47,935 nt of DNA from Deltaproteobacteria bacterium (GCA_016193465.1 JACPSE010000038.1:1-47935), one strand, 5' to 3'; counted from the first letter of the stretch, positions 24,451 through 32,439 are shown. The notes: a model not told the origin generated them from the letters alone. Made by a program: numbers and translations.

Positions 24451-25821
24451 ATGAACGCAGATCTAGTCGTTAAGAAGGGATGGGTAGTAACGCCCGAAGA
24501 AACCTTTAAGGGCGGAGTCGCTATCAAGGATGAAAAATTCGTCGCTATCGGGACCGACGACAGCCTGCCCCAGGGCAAGGAAGAGATCGATGCTAAAGGC
24601 AAGCATATCCTGCCTGGGATCATTGACGGCCATGTCCATTTTAGAGAGCCCGGAATCAGCCATAAAGAAGACTTTACGACCGGCTCGACGGCTGCGGTGT
24701 GTGGCGGAGTCACCATGGTCATGGACATGCCCAACGTGGTGCCGCCTACGGCCGACGCTGAAAAGGTGCGGGAGAAAATCAAAATCGCCCAGGGAAAATT
24801 CCTGACCGACTATGCCTTTTTCGGCGTGGTGGTTCAGACCAACACCGACCAGATCCTCTCCATGGCGGAGGCCGGCGTCATCGGCTACAAGATCTTCTTC
24901 GGAGAGACCATTGGAAATCTCCCCTTCCCCGACGACGGGATGTGCCTCGAGGCCTTCAGCCTGATCTCTCAATCGAAGTTGCCTCTCGGCATCCACGCAG
25001 AAAACCGCCAGATCATGAGCTATTACACGAACAAACTGAAGGCCGAGGGCAAAAACGATCCGGTCTATTGGGAGGCCTCGCGCCCGGATATCTGTGAGGC
25101 GGAGTCGGTAGCACACGCATTGTTTTTCGCCGAGAACTTCAAGACCAAGCTCCACGTCTACCATACGAGCTCGAAGCAGGCGGCCTGGATGGTGCGCGAC
25201 GCCAAGGCCAAAGGTCTGAGGGTAACCGCTGAAACCGGACCGCATTATCTCCTGCGCGAACCCAAAGATATGGAAAAGGTGGGACCGCTCCTCAAGATGA
25301 ATCCACCGGTGCGCAGCCGAGATCATGGGGAAGTCCTCTGGGACGGCCTCCTCAAAGGTTACGTCGATATGATCGCGACCGATCACTCTCCCCATACCCT
25401 GGAGGAAAAAGGATCGGATCTCTATGGCAAAATGACCAAGCCGGCGATCTGGGACTGCATCTCCGGCTTCTGCGGGGTGGAGACGGCGGTTCCGGTAATC
25501 CTGACCGAGGTCAACAAGGGACGCATGACTCTTAACCACTACGTCAAGGTCACATCGGAAAACCCCGCCAGGGTCTGGCAGATCTATCCGCAAAAGGGCG
25601 CGATCCGTCTCGGCTCAGACGGGGATGTCACGATCGTGGACATGGATAAGGAAGGCGTCGTTGACGTTAATAAACTCCACAGCAAGAACAAGCCCAGCCC
25701 GTGGCACGGTTGGAAAGTGAAGGGGATGCCCGTATGCACGATCGTGCGCGGCCATGTCCAGATGCGCGACGGCGAAGTGGTAGGGAAGCCTGTCGGCAAA
25801 CACGTGCGACCAAAGGTATGA
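24451..25821 (+). CDS. Dihydroorotase-like cyclic amidohydrolase (allantoinase/hydantoinase group)
   Basis: The 456-residue enzyme opens a cyclic amide ring. The metal ligands His61 and His63 are in GHVHFREPG, the carbamylated Lys is in GYKIFFGE (about residue 156), and the late Asp is in IATDHSPHT. The product is longer than a typical dihydroorotase and close to allantoinase or dihydropyrimidinase. An ideal AAGGAGGAAG precedes the ATG, 43 bp after the GntR gene. With the molybdenum hydroxylase downstream, an N-heterocycle degradation route is plausible. Confidence 0.9.
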   Translation: MNADLVVKKGWVVTPEETFKGGVAIKDEKFVAIGTDDSLPQGKEEIDAKGKHILPGIIDGHVHFREPGISHKEDFTTGSTAAVCGGVTMVMDMPNVVPPTADAEKVREKIKIAQGKFLTDYAFFGVVVQTNTDQILSMAEAGVIGYKIFFGETIGNLPFPDDGMCLEAFSLISQSKLPLGIHAENRQIMSYYTNKLKAEGKNDPVYWEASRPDICEAESVAHALFFAENFKTKLHVYHTSSKQAAWMVRDAKAKGLRVTAETGPHYLLREPKDMEKVGPLLKMNPPVRSRDHGEVLWDGLLKGYVDMIATDHSPHTLEEKGSDLYGKMTKPAIWDCISGFCGVETAVPVILTEVNKGRMTLNHYVKVTSENPARVWQIYPQKGAIRLGSDGDVTIVDMDKEGVVDVNKLHSKNKPSPWHGWKVKGMPVCTIVRGHVQMRDGEVVGKPVGKHVRPKV

Positions 25822-25900
25822 AGACGTTACTCGTATACTCGTTACTCGTGTACTGGTTAACAGGAGAACTAATAGCCAATAACTAATAACCAGTAATAAT
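25822..25900. repeat. ACTCGT/AATAACTAATA word-repeat
   Basis: The 82-bp spacer is built from ACTCGTATACTCGTTACTCG and AATAACTAATAACC words, with a short inverted pair (TACTGGTTA / TAACCAGTA). No gene is present. It separates the amidohydrolase gene from the FAD-subunit gene and leaves the latter with no clear ribosome-binding site. Confidence 0.5.
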
Positions 25901-25903
25901 GCC

Positions 25904-26821
25904 ATGAAGCGCCCTGAACCCCTGGAGATCTTCCAGCCAGCTTCAGTTGAAGAAGCCAGTGCTATCGTAAAGGAAAAAGGTCCTGGCGGCCGTTTCCTGG
26001 CGGGAGGAACGGATCTCATCATCGCGATTAAGGAAAAAGGACTGGCGCCCAAATATGTGGTCGATCTCAAAAGGGTGCCGAACCTCTCAGGCATACGTGA
26101 GGAAGCGGACGGGAGTTTAACCATTCGTGCCTTGACCACGATGCGCGAGGTGGAAATTTCGCCTTTGATCCGAAAGCGCTTTCCCTTCCTGGCCCAGAGC
26201 GCGGCTGAGGTCGGCTCCATACAGATCAGAAACCGGGCCACCGTCGGCGGCAATATGGCTAACGCTACCCCGTCGGCAGACGTAGCGCCAAGCCTCCTAG
26301 TGCTGGAAGCCAGGGCGAAAATCGCCAGCGCCGGCGGCGAGCGCGTCCTGAGTCTGGAGGAGTTTTTTCACGGTCCAGGACAGACCGCGATGCTCCCGGA
26401 AGAGATCCTTACGGCGATCGTTATTCCGCCCACGCATCCGAAGCTCGTTGGCGAATACATTAAATTCTCTCCGCGCGAGATGATGGATCTCGCCTACGTT
26501 GGGGTGGCTATCGCCCTGGTTTTAAACGGCAAGGAAAAAAGGTGTGAGTCCGTTCGGATCGCCCTTGGGGCTGTCTCCCCTACTCCCATGAGGGCGCGGA
26601 AAGCGGAAGCCGTAATCGAGAAGCAGATCTTCACAGAAGAGCTGGCGGAAAAAGCCGGCGAAGAGGCCGCCAAGGAGTGCAAGCCCATCAGCGATGTCCG
26701 CTCCTCCGCCGAATACCGCAGGGCGATGGTCGGGACTATGACCAAACGGGCTTTGCTGAACGCCGCGGCCCAGCGGCCCGGCCCGGTCCCGTGGGTGGAA
26801 CGGCGGGAGAGAAGATACTAA
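25904..26821 (+). CDS. Molybdenum hydroxylase FAD-binding (medium) subunit
   Basis: The 305-residue protein has the FAD-binding motifs FLAGGTDLI at about 31-39 and the second block IRNRATVGGNMANATPSAD at 108-126, then the C-terminal CO-dehydrogenase flavoprotein domain. It passes electrons from the [2Fe-2S] subunit to an acceptor. It is the first of three genes for a CO-dehydrogenase/xanthine-dehydrogenase type complex (FAD, Fe-S, Mo). The Shine-Dalgarno is poor. Confidence 0.92.
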   Translation: MKRPEPLEIFQPASVEEASAIVKEKGPGGRFLAGGTDLIIAIKEKGLAPKYVVDLKRVPNLSGIREEADGSLTIRALTTMREVEISPLIRKRFPFLAQSAAEVGSIQIRNRATVGGNMANATPSADVAPSLLVLEARAKIASAGGERVLSLEEFFHGPGQTAMLPEEILTAIVIPPTHPKLVGEYIKFSPREMMDLAYVGVAIALVLNGKEKRCESVRIALGAVSPTPMRARKAEAVIEKQIFTEELAEKAGEEAAKECKPISDVRSSAEYRRAMVGTMTKRALLNAAAQRPGPVPWVERRERRY

Positions 26822-26854
26822 CCGCCAAGGCAAAAGGCAAAGTTCAAATTTAAA

Positions 26855-26924
26855 AATGCAAAATGAACGGAAAGAAGCAATCAGTGATTTTGACTTTTAC
26901 ATTTTGCAATTTTCATTTTGCATT
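26855..26924. repeat. TGCAAAATGAA inverted repeat between hydroxylase subunit genes
   Basis: A perfect 13-bp inverted repeat (26855-26867 with 26912-26924) is embedded in AT-rich words resembling TTTTGCATTTT. It would fold in the polycistronic transcript between the FAD and Fe-S genes and may modulate their ratio. A directly repeated CATTTTGCA sits beside the right arm. Confidence 0.6.
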
Positions 26925-26950
26925 GTGCCGAGATGCAGTAAGGGGAACAC

Positions 26951-27436
26951 ATGATGATGAAGATCCGAATCACCTTGAATGGCAAAAGCATAAGCCTAGA
27001 GGTCCCCGCGCACCGTCTCCTCCTGGACCTGCTGCGCGACGAGATCGGCCTAACAGGGACGAAGGAGGGCTGCGGCACCGGCGACTGCGGCGCCTGCACT
27101 GTTTTCCTCAACGGCAAGCCGGTAAATTCCTGCCTGATTCTTTCTGGCGAGCTTGACGGCGCCGAGATCGTCACCATCGAGGGGTTAAAGATCGGCCCCG
27201 AACTCCACCCCATTCAAAAGGCCTTTATCCAGGACGGCGGCGTGCAGTGCGGCTACTGCACCTCAGGAATGCTCATGATGTCAAAGGCGCTCCTCGACGA
27301 AAACTTAAATCCCACGGAGGAGGAGATCCGTTTTGCCCTGTCCGGGAATCTGTGTCGCTGCACCGGGTACGCCAAGATCGTCCAGGCGGTGCAGGACGCG
27401 GCGGCGGAATTAAGAAGGATGAGAGCGGAAGGATAA
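26951..27436 (+). CDS. Molybdenum hydroxylase [2Fe-2S] (small) subunit
   Basis: The 161-residue protein has both clusters. The plant-ferredoxin-type ligands are Cys41, 46, 49 and 61 (EGCGTGDCGACTVFLNGK and SCL). The second cluster is bound by Cys100, 103, 135 and 137 (QCGYCTSGM and SGNLCRCTGY). Electrons pass from Mo to FAD. The ATG at 26951 is followed by two more in-frame ATG codons; AAGGGG lies upstream. The next gene begins 255 bp later, beyond palindromic elements. Confidence 0.95.
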   Translation: MMMKIRITLNGKSISLEVPAHRLLLDLLRDEIGLTGTKEGCGTGDCGACTVFLNGKPVNSCLILSGELDGAEIVTIEGLKIGPELHPIQKAFIQDGGVQCGYCTSGMLMMSKALLDENLNPTEEEIRFALSGNLCRCTGYAKIVQAVQDAAAELRRMRAEG

Positions 27437-27446
27437 AAGTTCGTTC

Positions 27447-27535
27447 GGGGACTCGCCTCGCGCGGCTAAAGCAATAGTTCGGTGGGCTCTTTGAACCTGC
27501 ACGACCGGTGCTTTAGCTTTGCTCAGCGAGCCCCC
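27447..27535 (-). repeat. 89-nt palindromic element, copy A1
   Basis: An inner stem of 9 perfect base pairs (27465-27473 with 27509-27517) and an outer stem (27447-27456 with 27526-27535, 9 of 10) enclose a 35-nt interior. Read on the minus strand, the interior holds CACCGGTCGTGCAGGTTCAA and CTATTGC. The 53-nt core is 43/53 identical to the copy at 32300-32352, and stem bases that differ do so in compensating pairs. Confidence 0.8.
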
Positions 27536-27550
27536 TCGCTCTTGGAGTTA

Positions 27551-27663
27551 ACCGCCGGAGGTGGATCGAAAGATCGATGCACCAGACGTGAAGTTTCAAG
27601 CGTATCAACGGTACAGCGTACCACAACACTATTGCATCGATCTTGAGAGCCGCCTTCGGCGGT
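27551..27663 (+). repeat. Diverged copy of the palindromic element, A2
   Basis: The inner stem is 12 perfect base pairs (27570-27581 with 27633-27644) and the outer stem pairs 27551-27561 with 27653-27663 at 10 of 11. The interior keeps GCACCAGACGTGAAGTTTCA and CCACAACACTATTGC, but is about 20 nt longer than in the other copies. It is oriented opposite to copy A1, 15 bp away, and ends 28 bp before the molybdenum subunit start codon. Confidence 0.65.
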
Positions 27664-27691
27664 GAGCGCCGCTCTAGGATAGGAGTACAAA

Positions 27692-30064
27692 ATGGAACAG
27701 CTAACAATTGTCGGTAAGCCAGTTACGCGAGTTGACGCCGAGGAGAAAGTAACTGGAGAGGCGGTTTACGGCTACGATCTGGTCCTCCCCGATATGCTCT
27801 ATGGAAAGGCGCTTTTCAGTCCCAAGCCCCACGCCAGGATCAAGCGCATCAACACCGAGGAGGCCAAGCAGTATCCGGGGGTGGTGGCCGTGATCACAGG
27901 GAAAGATGCGCCGTGGACCCACGGCGAGTCCATCAAGGACAAGCCTTTTCTCGCCCAAGACAAGGTCCGCTATATCGGCGAGCCGGTAGCGGCAGTCGCT
28001 GCTATGGACGAGGACACTGCCCAGGCCGCGGTCCGTCTGATCGAAGTGGAGTACGAAGACCTGCCGGCATATTTCTCCCCTGAAGAGGCGTGCAAGCCCG
28101 GCGCGATCCCCATCCACGAGAACTTCGCCAGCTACCGCAAGTTCGACTTCATCGTCCCCGGCTCCATGCCCAACGTCTGCGAACACTTCAAGCTGCGCAC
28201 GGGAGATGTGGAGAAAGGTTTTAGAGAGGCGGATCTGGTATTGGAAGAGCGGTATTACGTTCCCGTGATCCAACACGCCGCCATTGAGCCCCACTCGTCC
28301 CATGCCCAGGTGGATCCGGAAAGCGGGCGGGTCACCATCTGGGTTGCTAACGATGCCCCCTTCCGGGCGCTCCACGAAATCTCCGAGGCGCTGGGGCTCT
28401 CCCAGGAGAAGATTCGCTTCATCAATCCGCTCCAGGGGGGCGGCTTCGGCTCCAAAGGGGGACTCAAGGTCGAGACCATAGCAGTCGCCCTGGCCTATCA
28501 CACCAAGGGCAAGCCGGTGCGAGTGAAGTTCAACCGCGAGGAGACCTTTATCTCGACGCTCACGCGCCATGAAGCCGTGATCCATATCAAGAGCGGCGTC
28601 AAGCAAGACGGCACGCTCGCGGCTCGGCAGATGACACTCTATTGGGGAGCGGGGGCTTACGCGGAAAAGAGTCCGACGGTTTGCATCCGAGGCAGCCTGC
28701 CCGCTCCCGGACCCTACCGCATCCCCCATGTAAGAGTAGATGGATACGCGGCCTATACGAATAAGCCGGTAGCCGGCTCCTTCCGCGGCTATGGCATTCC
28801 CCAGGGCGCCTGGGCGTGCGAACAACACATGGACGAGATCGCCAAGAAGCTGCGGATGGACCCGGTCGAATTACGCCTGAAAAATATCTTTGTTGACGGC
28901 GATCTTGCGTATTGGGGCGAGCAGCTCCACAGCGTCGGATTAAAAGAGACTCTGATCAAAGCGACGCAAGCAATCGAATGGGGAAAGCCTCCCGGCTTCC
29001 CAGCCTCCCAGCTAGGAGGCGAGGAGGCTAGAAGGCTGAAACCCAACATCAAGATTGGTAAAGGGTTTGCGTGCATCTCCAAGCCCACCCGGACTCCAAC
29101 CACCTCTAAAGCCGGCGTCCTGGTCAACAGCAAAGGGGAGATCACGGTCTTGGCCGGAACCGTAGAGATCGGCCAGGGATGTAGCACCATCCTTTCCCAG
29201 GTGGCCGCCGAGGAGCTGAAGGTGCCGCTCGATAAGGTCCGCATGGCGCCACTGGATACGGACATGATCCCGTTCGACGCCTCTACGACGTCGAGCCGGA
29301 GCACCTATCACATGGGCAATGCCGTTCGCCGGGCAGCCATCGATGCCCGGGAAAAACTCATGGAGATGGCGCGACCGATGCTGGAAGCAAAAAACGAGGA
29401 GCTGGCCTGCTCAAACGGCAAAGTCTATCTCAAAGACCAGCCGCAGATGGCTCTACCTATCGGCGACGTGGTGCGGAGAAAGCTCGGCAACGACGGGATC
29501 GTGCGCGGTGACGCCTCCTACACCTACGAGATAGGAAAAGATCTGGATTTAGAAACCGGTCACAGTGATCATGCCTCCGCCTTTTACATGTACGCCACTC
29601 AGGCCGCGGAGGTGGCGGTCGATGAGGAGACCGGAAGGGTTCGCATTCTGCGCATGTCGGCGGCTCACGACGTAGGAAAAGCGATCAATCCGCTAAACTG
29701 CGCAGCCCAGATCGAGGGCGGCCTAGCCATGGGGATCGGGTCGGCGCTGCATGAGGAAATGGTCATTGATAGTCAGGGCAAGGTTCGCAATCCTTCTTTT
29801 TTAGACTACCACCTGGTCACCTCTCTGGATCTCCCCGAGATGATTCCCATCATCGTCGAGTGTCCGGAGCCAGAGGGACCCTACGGCGCCAAAGGCTTAG
29901 GAGAGCCAGGGTTGGCGCCTACGCCTGCGGCCATCGGCAATGCTGTCGCTGACGCCATTGGGGTGAGGATCTGTGACCTGCCGCTTAATCCGGAACGGGT
30001 TTACTGGGCGATCCAGCAAAAGAGGGCCAAGGGGTCAAGTCGCTGGTTGACGGAAGTTGCCTAA
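27692..30064 (+). CDS. Molybdenum hydroxylase large subunit
   Basis: The 790-residue protein has the aldehyde-oxidase hammerhead domain (EEKVTGEAVYGYDLVLPDMLYGK) and the molybdopterin domain, including GGGFGSKGG, GSFRGYGIPQ, VEIGQGCST and the catalytic-Glu loop GLGEPGLAPTPAAIGNA. It is longer than the orphan subunit at 15.2-17.4 kb. The ATG follows AGGATAGGAG. Its last 11 codons (from residue 780) lie in the RAYT element end and were supplied by that insertion; natural homologues should end near QQKRA. The substrate is unknown; an N-heterocycle or CO-type substrate is possible, but no CO-dehydrogenase signature is claimed. Confidence 0.93.
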   Translation: MEQLTIVGKPVTRVDAEEKVTGEAVYGYDLVLPDMLYGKALFSPKPHARIKRINTEEAKQYPGVVAVITGKDAPWTHGESIKDKPFLAQDKVRYIGEPVAAVAAMDEDTAQAAVRLIEVEYEDLPAYFSPEEACKPGAIPIHENFASYRKFDFIVPGSMPNVCEHFKLRTGDVEKGFREADLVLEERYYVPVIQHAAIEPHSSHAQVDPESGRVTIWVANDAPFRALHEISEALGLSQEKIRFINPLQGGGFGSKGGLKVETIAVALAYHTKGKPVRVKFNREETFISTLTRHEAVIHIKSGVKQDGTLAARQMTLYWGAGAYAEKSPTVCIRGSLPAPGPYRIPHVRVDGYAAYTNKPVAGSFRGYGIPQGAWACEQHMDEIAKKLRMDPVELRLKNIFVDGDLAYWGEQLHSVGLKETLIKATQAIEWGKPPGFPASQLGGEEARRLKPNIKIGKGFACISKPTRTPTTSKAGVLVNSKGEITVLAGTVEIGQGCSTILSQVAAEELKVPLDKVRMAPLDTDMIPFDASTTSSRSTYHMGNAVRRAAIDAREKLMEMARPMLEAKNEELACSNGKVYLKDQPQMALPIGDVVRRKLGNDGIVRGDASYTYEIGKDLDLETGHSDHASAFYMYATQAAEVAVDEETGRVRILRMSAAHDVGKAINPLNCAAQIEGGLAMGIGSALHEEMVIDSQGKVRNPSFLDYHLVTSLDLPEMIPIIVECPEPEGPYGAKGLGEPGLAPTPAAIGNAVADAIGVRICDLPLNPERVYWAIQQKRAKGSSRWLTEVA

Positions 30065-31062
30065 CAAGATAGAAAGCCTGCATGTCCCGTCCCCTCCGCA
30101 TCGAATTTCCCGGCGCATATTATCACGTGATGAACCGGGGTCTCGCCAAGGAAGTGATCTTTAAAACCGATATTGATCGGCAAGCCTTTCTGGATTTGCT
30201 GGGCGATGTGCACGCCCGGTGGGAACTCAGGATCTACAGCTACTGCTTGATGAGCAATCACTACCATCTATGCGTCCAAACCGCTGCCGTTGCGCTGGCC
30301 CGAATTATGCGGCACGTGGATGGTGTCTACACGCAGCAATTCAACCGCAAATACCACCGCGATGGTCCACTCTTCCGCGGACGGTACAAAGCAATTCTTG
30401 TTGAGCGGGACCGCTATCTATTGGCTGTCGCCCGCTACATCCATCAAAACCCGGCAGAGGCCCATATAGTCTCACAGCCAGAGCAGTACCACTGGAGTAG
30501 TCTTCGACATTACGTCACTCATCGCGGAAGGCCACCGTGGCTAGATACAGAAACTCTGCTCGCCTATTTTGGCGGTGAGGACAGGTCATTTTTAGAATTC
30601 ATGCACAGCAAACCAGACCGGGACATCGAGGAGTTTTACCGGTCTTCCCGCACAGGGCCTATTCTGGGATCTGAGGGGTTCAAGGAGTGGATCAAATCGC
30701 AGGCGGGCGTAGGGCAGATTGATCGCGAGGTCCCAGAGCGCCGCCATCTCGCTGTCAAGCTCGATACTTGTGTACAGGCCGTAGCACGGGCTTGCAAGGT
30801 CGAAGAGGACATCGTTACACGGCAGCGCCGCGGAGTCGGCAACATGGCCAGACAGATTGCTATGTATATCTGCCGCGAAATAGGCGGTTATAATCACCGA
30901 GAAATCGCAAAGAGGTTAAATGTCGGAAGCTACTCTACGGTAAGCTCGGCGTGCGCGCTGATGAAGAAAAGATTGGAGCAGGATCAAGCCCTGCGTGAAC
31001 AAGTCGCGAAGATCCGTAGGCAGCTGTCCACCCACTATGGACATCCAGCGACTTGACCCCTT
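30029..31062 (+). mobile_element. RAYT element with 18-bp terminal inverted repeats
   Basis: A perfect 18-bp inverted repeat (30029-30046 and 31045-31062; left end AAGGGGTCAAGTCGCTGG) brackets a single transposase gene. The left end lies in the reading frame of the molybdenum subunit, and the right end overlaps the transposase stop codon. No target-site duplication is visible, as expected for HUH-type transposition. The GGGGTC-type end resembles REP-like ends found next to RAYT genes in other genomes. Confidence 0.8.
30082..31056 (+). CDS. REP-associated tyrosine transposase (RAYT), Y1_Tnp with C-terminal DnaA-like domain
   Basis: The 324-residue protein has the HUH metal site NHYHLCVQT (His60 and His62) and the nucleophile Tyr119 in VARYIHQNP. 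The family start FPGAYYHVMNRG and the GPLFRGRYKAILVE segment are also present. The C-terminal 80 residues (MARQIAMYICREIGGYNHREI, then YSTVSSACALMKKRL) resemble the DnaA DNA-binding helix-turn-helix. Such proteins cut and rejoin single-stranded DNA at hairpins. The gene looks intact, so the element may be active. Confidence 0.93.
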   Translation: MSRPLRIEFPGAYYHVMNRGLAKEVIFKTDIDRQAFLDLLGDVHARWELRIYSYCLMSNHYHLCVQTAAVALARIMRHVDGVYTQQFNRKYHRDGPLFRGRYKAILVERDRYLLAVARYIHQNPAEAHIVSQPEQYHWSSLRHYVTHRGRPPWLDTETLLAYFGGEDRSFLEFMHSKPDRDIEEFYRSSRTGPILGSEGFKEWIKSQAGVGQIDREVPERRHLAVKLDTCVQAVARACKVEEDIVTRQRRGVGNMARQIAMYICREIGGYNHREIAKRLNVGSYSTVSSACALMKKRLEQDQALREQVAKIRRQLSTHYGHPAT

Positions 31063-31080
31063 ATTCTCGTTCTGAGAAGG

Positions 31081-31115
31081 CGATTATCGTCGATGAGCAA
31101 TAATCGGATTTTCTT
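31081..31115 (+). terminator. Possible hairpin terminator downstream of the RAYT gene
   Basis: A 7-bp stem (CGATTAT at 31081-31087 with ATAATCG at 31100-31106) is followed by GATTTTCTT. The 12-nt loop makes it modest in strength. Confidence 0.35.
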
Positions 31116-31396
31116 CATGGCCGCGGTCGTGAAAGGGGGTCGCGTCTTGTTTCTTGTATTCAACACCGGTTTAGTCGGCTGCGGAGATCTGGTCCGCGCG
31201 ATGATGCGGAATCAAAGATGCGACTGGATCGAGGAACCCTGCCGAAGCTATTTTCGCGTAAAATAAGGCAAATTTAGGGGGAAGGCAACAAGAAAAAAGG
31301 GCAGAAGGCAAAGGGGCTAGTAGTGGCTCGTATTCGTCGACGGGCACGAAATCCGAGCACGAAGCGCAACGAAGCAGATGGGCCTTTTTCAGCGGC
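31116..31396. other. Non-coding stretch between the RAYT element and pyrE
   Basis: The section holds no gene I can support. GAAAGGGGGTCGCGTCTTG at 31131-31149 resembles a second REP-like end. The part from about 31280 carries weak GGCAACAAG, AGAAGGCAAAGG and GGGCACGAAA word-repeats close to the pyrE stop. Reading frames across it are composed of repeat-derived sequence. Confidence 0.5.
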
Positions 31397-32077
31397 CTAG
31401 GCAAAGCCCATTTTCCGGCCCCAGTTTTCGGGCTCCTTCAAAAAATCCAAAATCTGCCTGCTCGCCTCATCGCTGAAGTATTTCTTGCTGAGGCCCGTGC
31501 TGAGCACGTCGTCCCAATCCACCAGGGTGTGGAGCTGGATCTCGTGCTTGGCGAGAGTTTCTCTGCCCTCGTGCAGCCCAAGCCGCCCCGAGCTGTACTC
31601 GAAGACACAGAGACAATGAGTGATCTTGGCTCCCTCGGCGCGTATGCCGATGTTAAATCGCACTTTGCTCAATCCGTCCGTGATCAGATCCTCGACCAGC
31701 AATACTCGCTGCCCCGGCTTTAGCACGCCTTCGATCTGCTTCGTCCGGCCATAACCTTTGGGGCTCTTGCGCACGTAGATCATCGGCTTGTGAATTTTTT
31801 GCGCAACAAAGGCGGCATAGGGAATCCCTGCGGTCTCGCCGCCCGCCACCACGTCAATCACATCCAGCCCGATTGCCTCTTCGACGACCTTCGCCAGTTG
31901 GGCGACAATCGCTTCCCTGACATCGGGGAAAGAGAGCAACCTGCGGCAGTCAATGTAGACCGGGGAGATTCTGCCGGAGACAAAAACAAAGGGCCGCTCC
32001 TGATAAACCTGGATTGATTCCGTCTGTAACAGCATCTCAGCAATGGCGAGTTTCCATGCTTCAGGCGTATTGCTCAT
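31397..32077 (-). CDS. pyrE: Orotate phosphoribosyltransferase
   Basis: The 226-residue enzyme transfers phosphoribose from PRPP to orotate in pyrimidine synthesis. The PRPP-binding signature VLLVEDLITDGLS is clear, as are VSGRISPVYIDCRRLLSFPD and YVRKSPKGYGRTKQIEG. It is slightly longer than E. coli PyrE. No other pyrimidine gene is beside it. The start opens MSNTPEAWKLAIAEMLL, with GGAGGCCGCCGG just upstream on the minus strand. Confidence 0.9.
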   Translation of the reverse strand: MSNTPEAWKLAIAEMLLQTESIQVYQERPFVFVSGRISPVYIDCRRLLSFPDVREAIVAQLAKVVEEAIGLDVIDVVAGGETAGIPYAAFVAQKIHKPMIYVRKSPKGYGRTKQIEGVLKPGQRVLLVEDLITDGLSKVRFNIGIRAEGAKITHCLCVFEYSSGRLGLHEGRETLAKHEIQLHTLVDWDDVLSTGLSKKYFSDEASRQILDFLKEPENWGRKMGFA

Positions 32078-32281
32078 CCGGCGGCCTCCGCTGATGAAGT
32101 AGGAGATGCTATAACACAGCCCCTTTTCTTTGCCAACTGACCTGCCGCAACGTAGTCAATGGTACAGCTCCCTCAGGGAACGCGCTCTCGGCTGCGGCCG
32201 ATGGTGCAGTACTTTAACCGGACCTTGCCAGTCGGACGTCCGCAGCCTCGCTCGCGCTCCCCTCGGTCGCTTCGTGAGTGA
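32078..32281. other. Non-coding part of the pyrE to prpF spacer
   Basis: This section between the pyrE start and the palindromic element contains short GC-rich inverted bits (for example CTCGCTCGCGCTCCC) but no gene, and it does not match the other repeat words. The pyrE promoter should lie here, but no convincing -35/-10 pair was found. Confidence 0.35.
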
Positions 32282-32370
32282 GGGAGCTTGCCGAGCAAGC
32301 CGAAAGCACCAGTCGTGCAGGTTCAAAGAAACCACCATTCTATTGCTTTCGGCGAGCAAGGCGAGTTCCC
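32282..32370 (+). repeat. 89-nt palindromic element, copy B
   Basis: The inner stem pairs 32300-32308 with 32344-32352 without mismatch. The outer stem pairs 32282-32292 with 32360-32370 at 9 of 11. The interior reads CACCAGTCGTGCAGGTTCAA and then CTATTGC, with a possible small hairpin GGTT/AACC. It is the same length as copy A1 and lies on the opposite strand, on the far side of the RAYT element. Confidence 0.8.
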
Positions 32371-32439
32371 GAACGAATTCCCGCCGACGAGATGCTGTGG
32401 GCCTGGGAACCCTTGAGGCATCAAGAAACCGACCAAATG

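Noticed and set aside
24463-25593. 376-codon frame antisense to the amidohydrolase gene
   Set aside because: The amidohydrolase on the plus strand has all metal ligands, while the antisense frame has no family features.
27701-28828. 375-codon frame antisense to the molybdenum subunit
   Set aside because: It is a GC-skew shadow; the plus-strand gene has clear molybdopterin motifs.
31171-31404. 78-codon minus-strand frame between pyrE and the RAYT element
   Set aside because: Its sequence is largely dictated by repeat words and has no family match or start signal.
32300-32352. tRNA T-loop-like GGTTCAAA in the palindromic element
   Set aside because: No acceptor stem, anticodon arm or CCA-proximal structure fits a tRNA, so the match is short and probably accidental.
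27447-32370. Identification of the palindromic element as the REP substrate of the RAYT
   Set aside because: The RAYT ends are AAGGGGTCAAGTCGCTGG-type, and the palindromic element shares no sequence with them; only proximity links the two.
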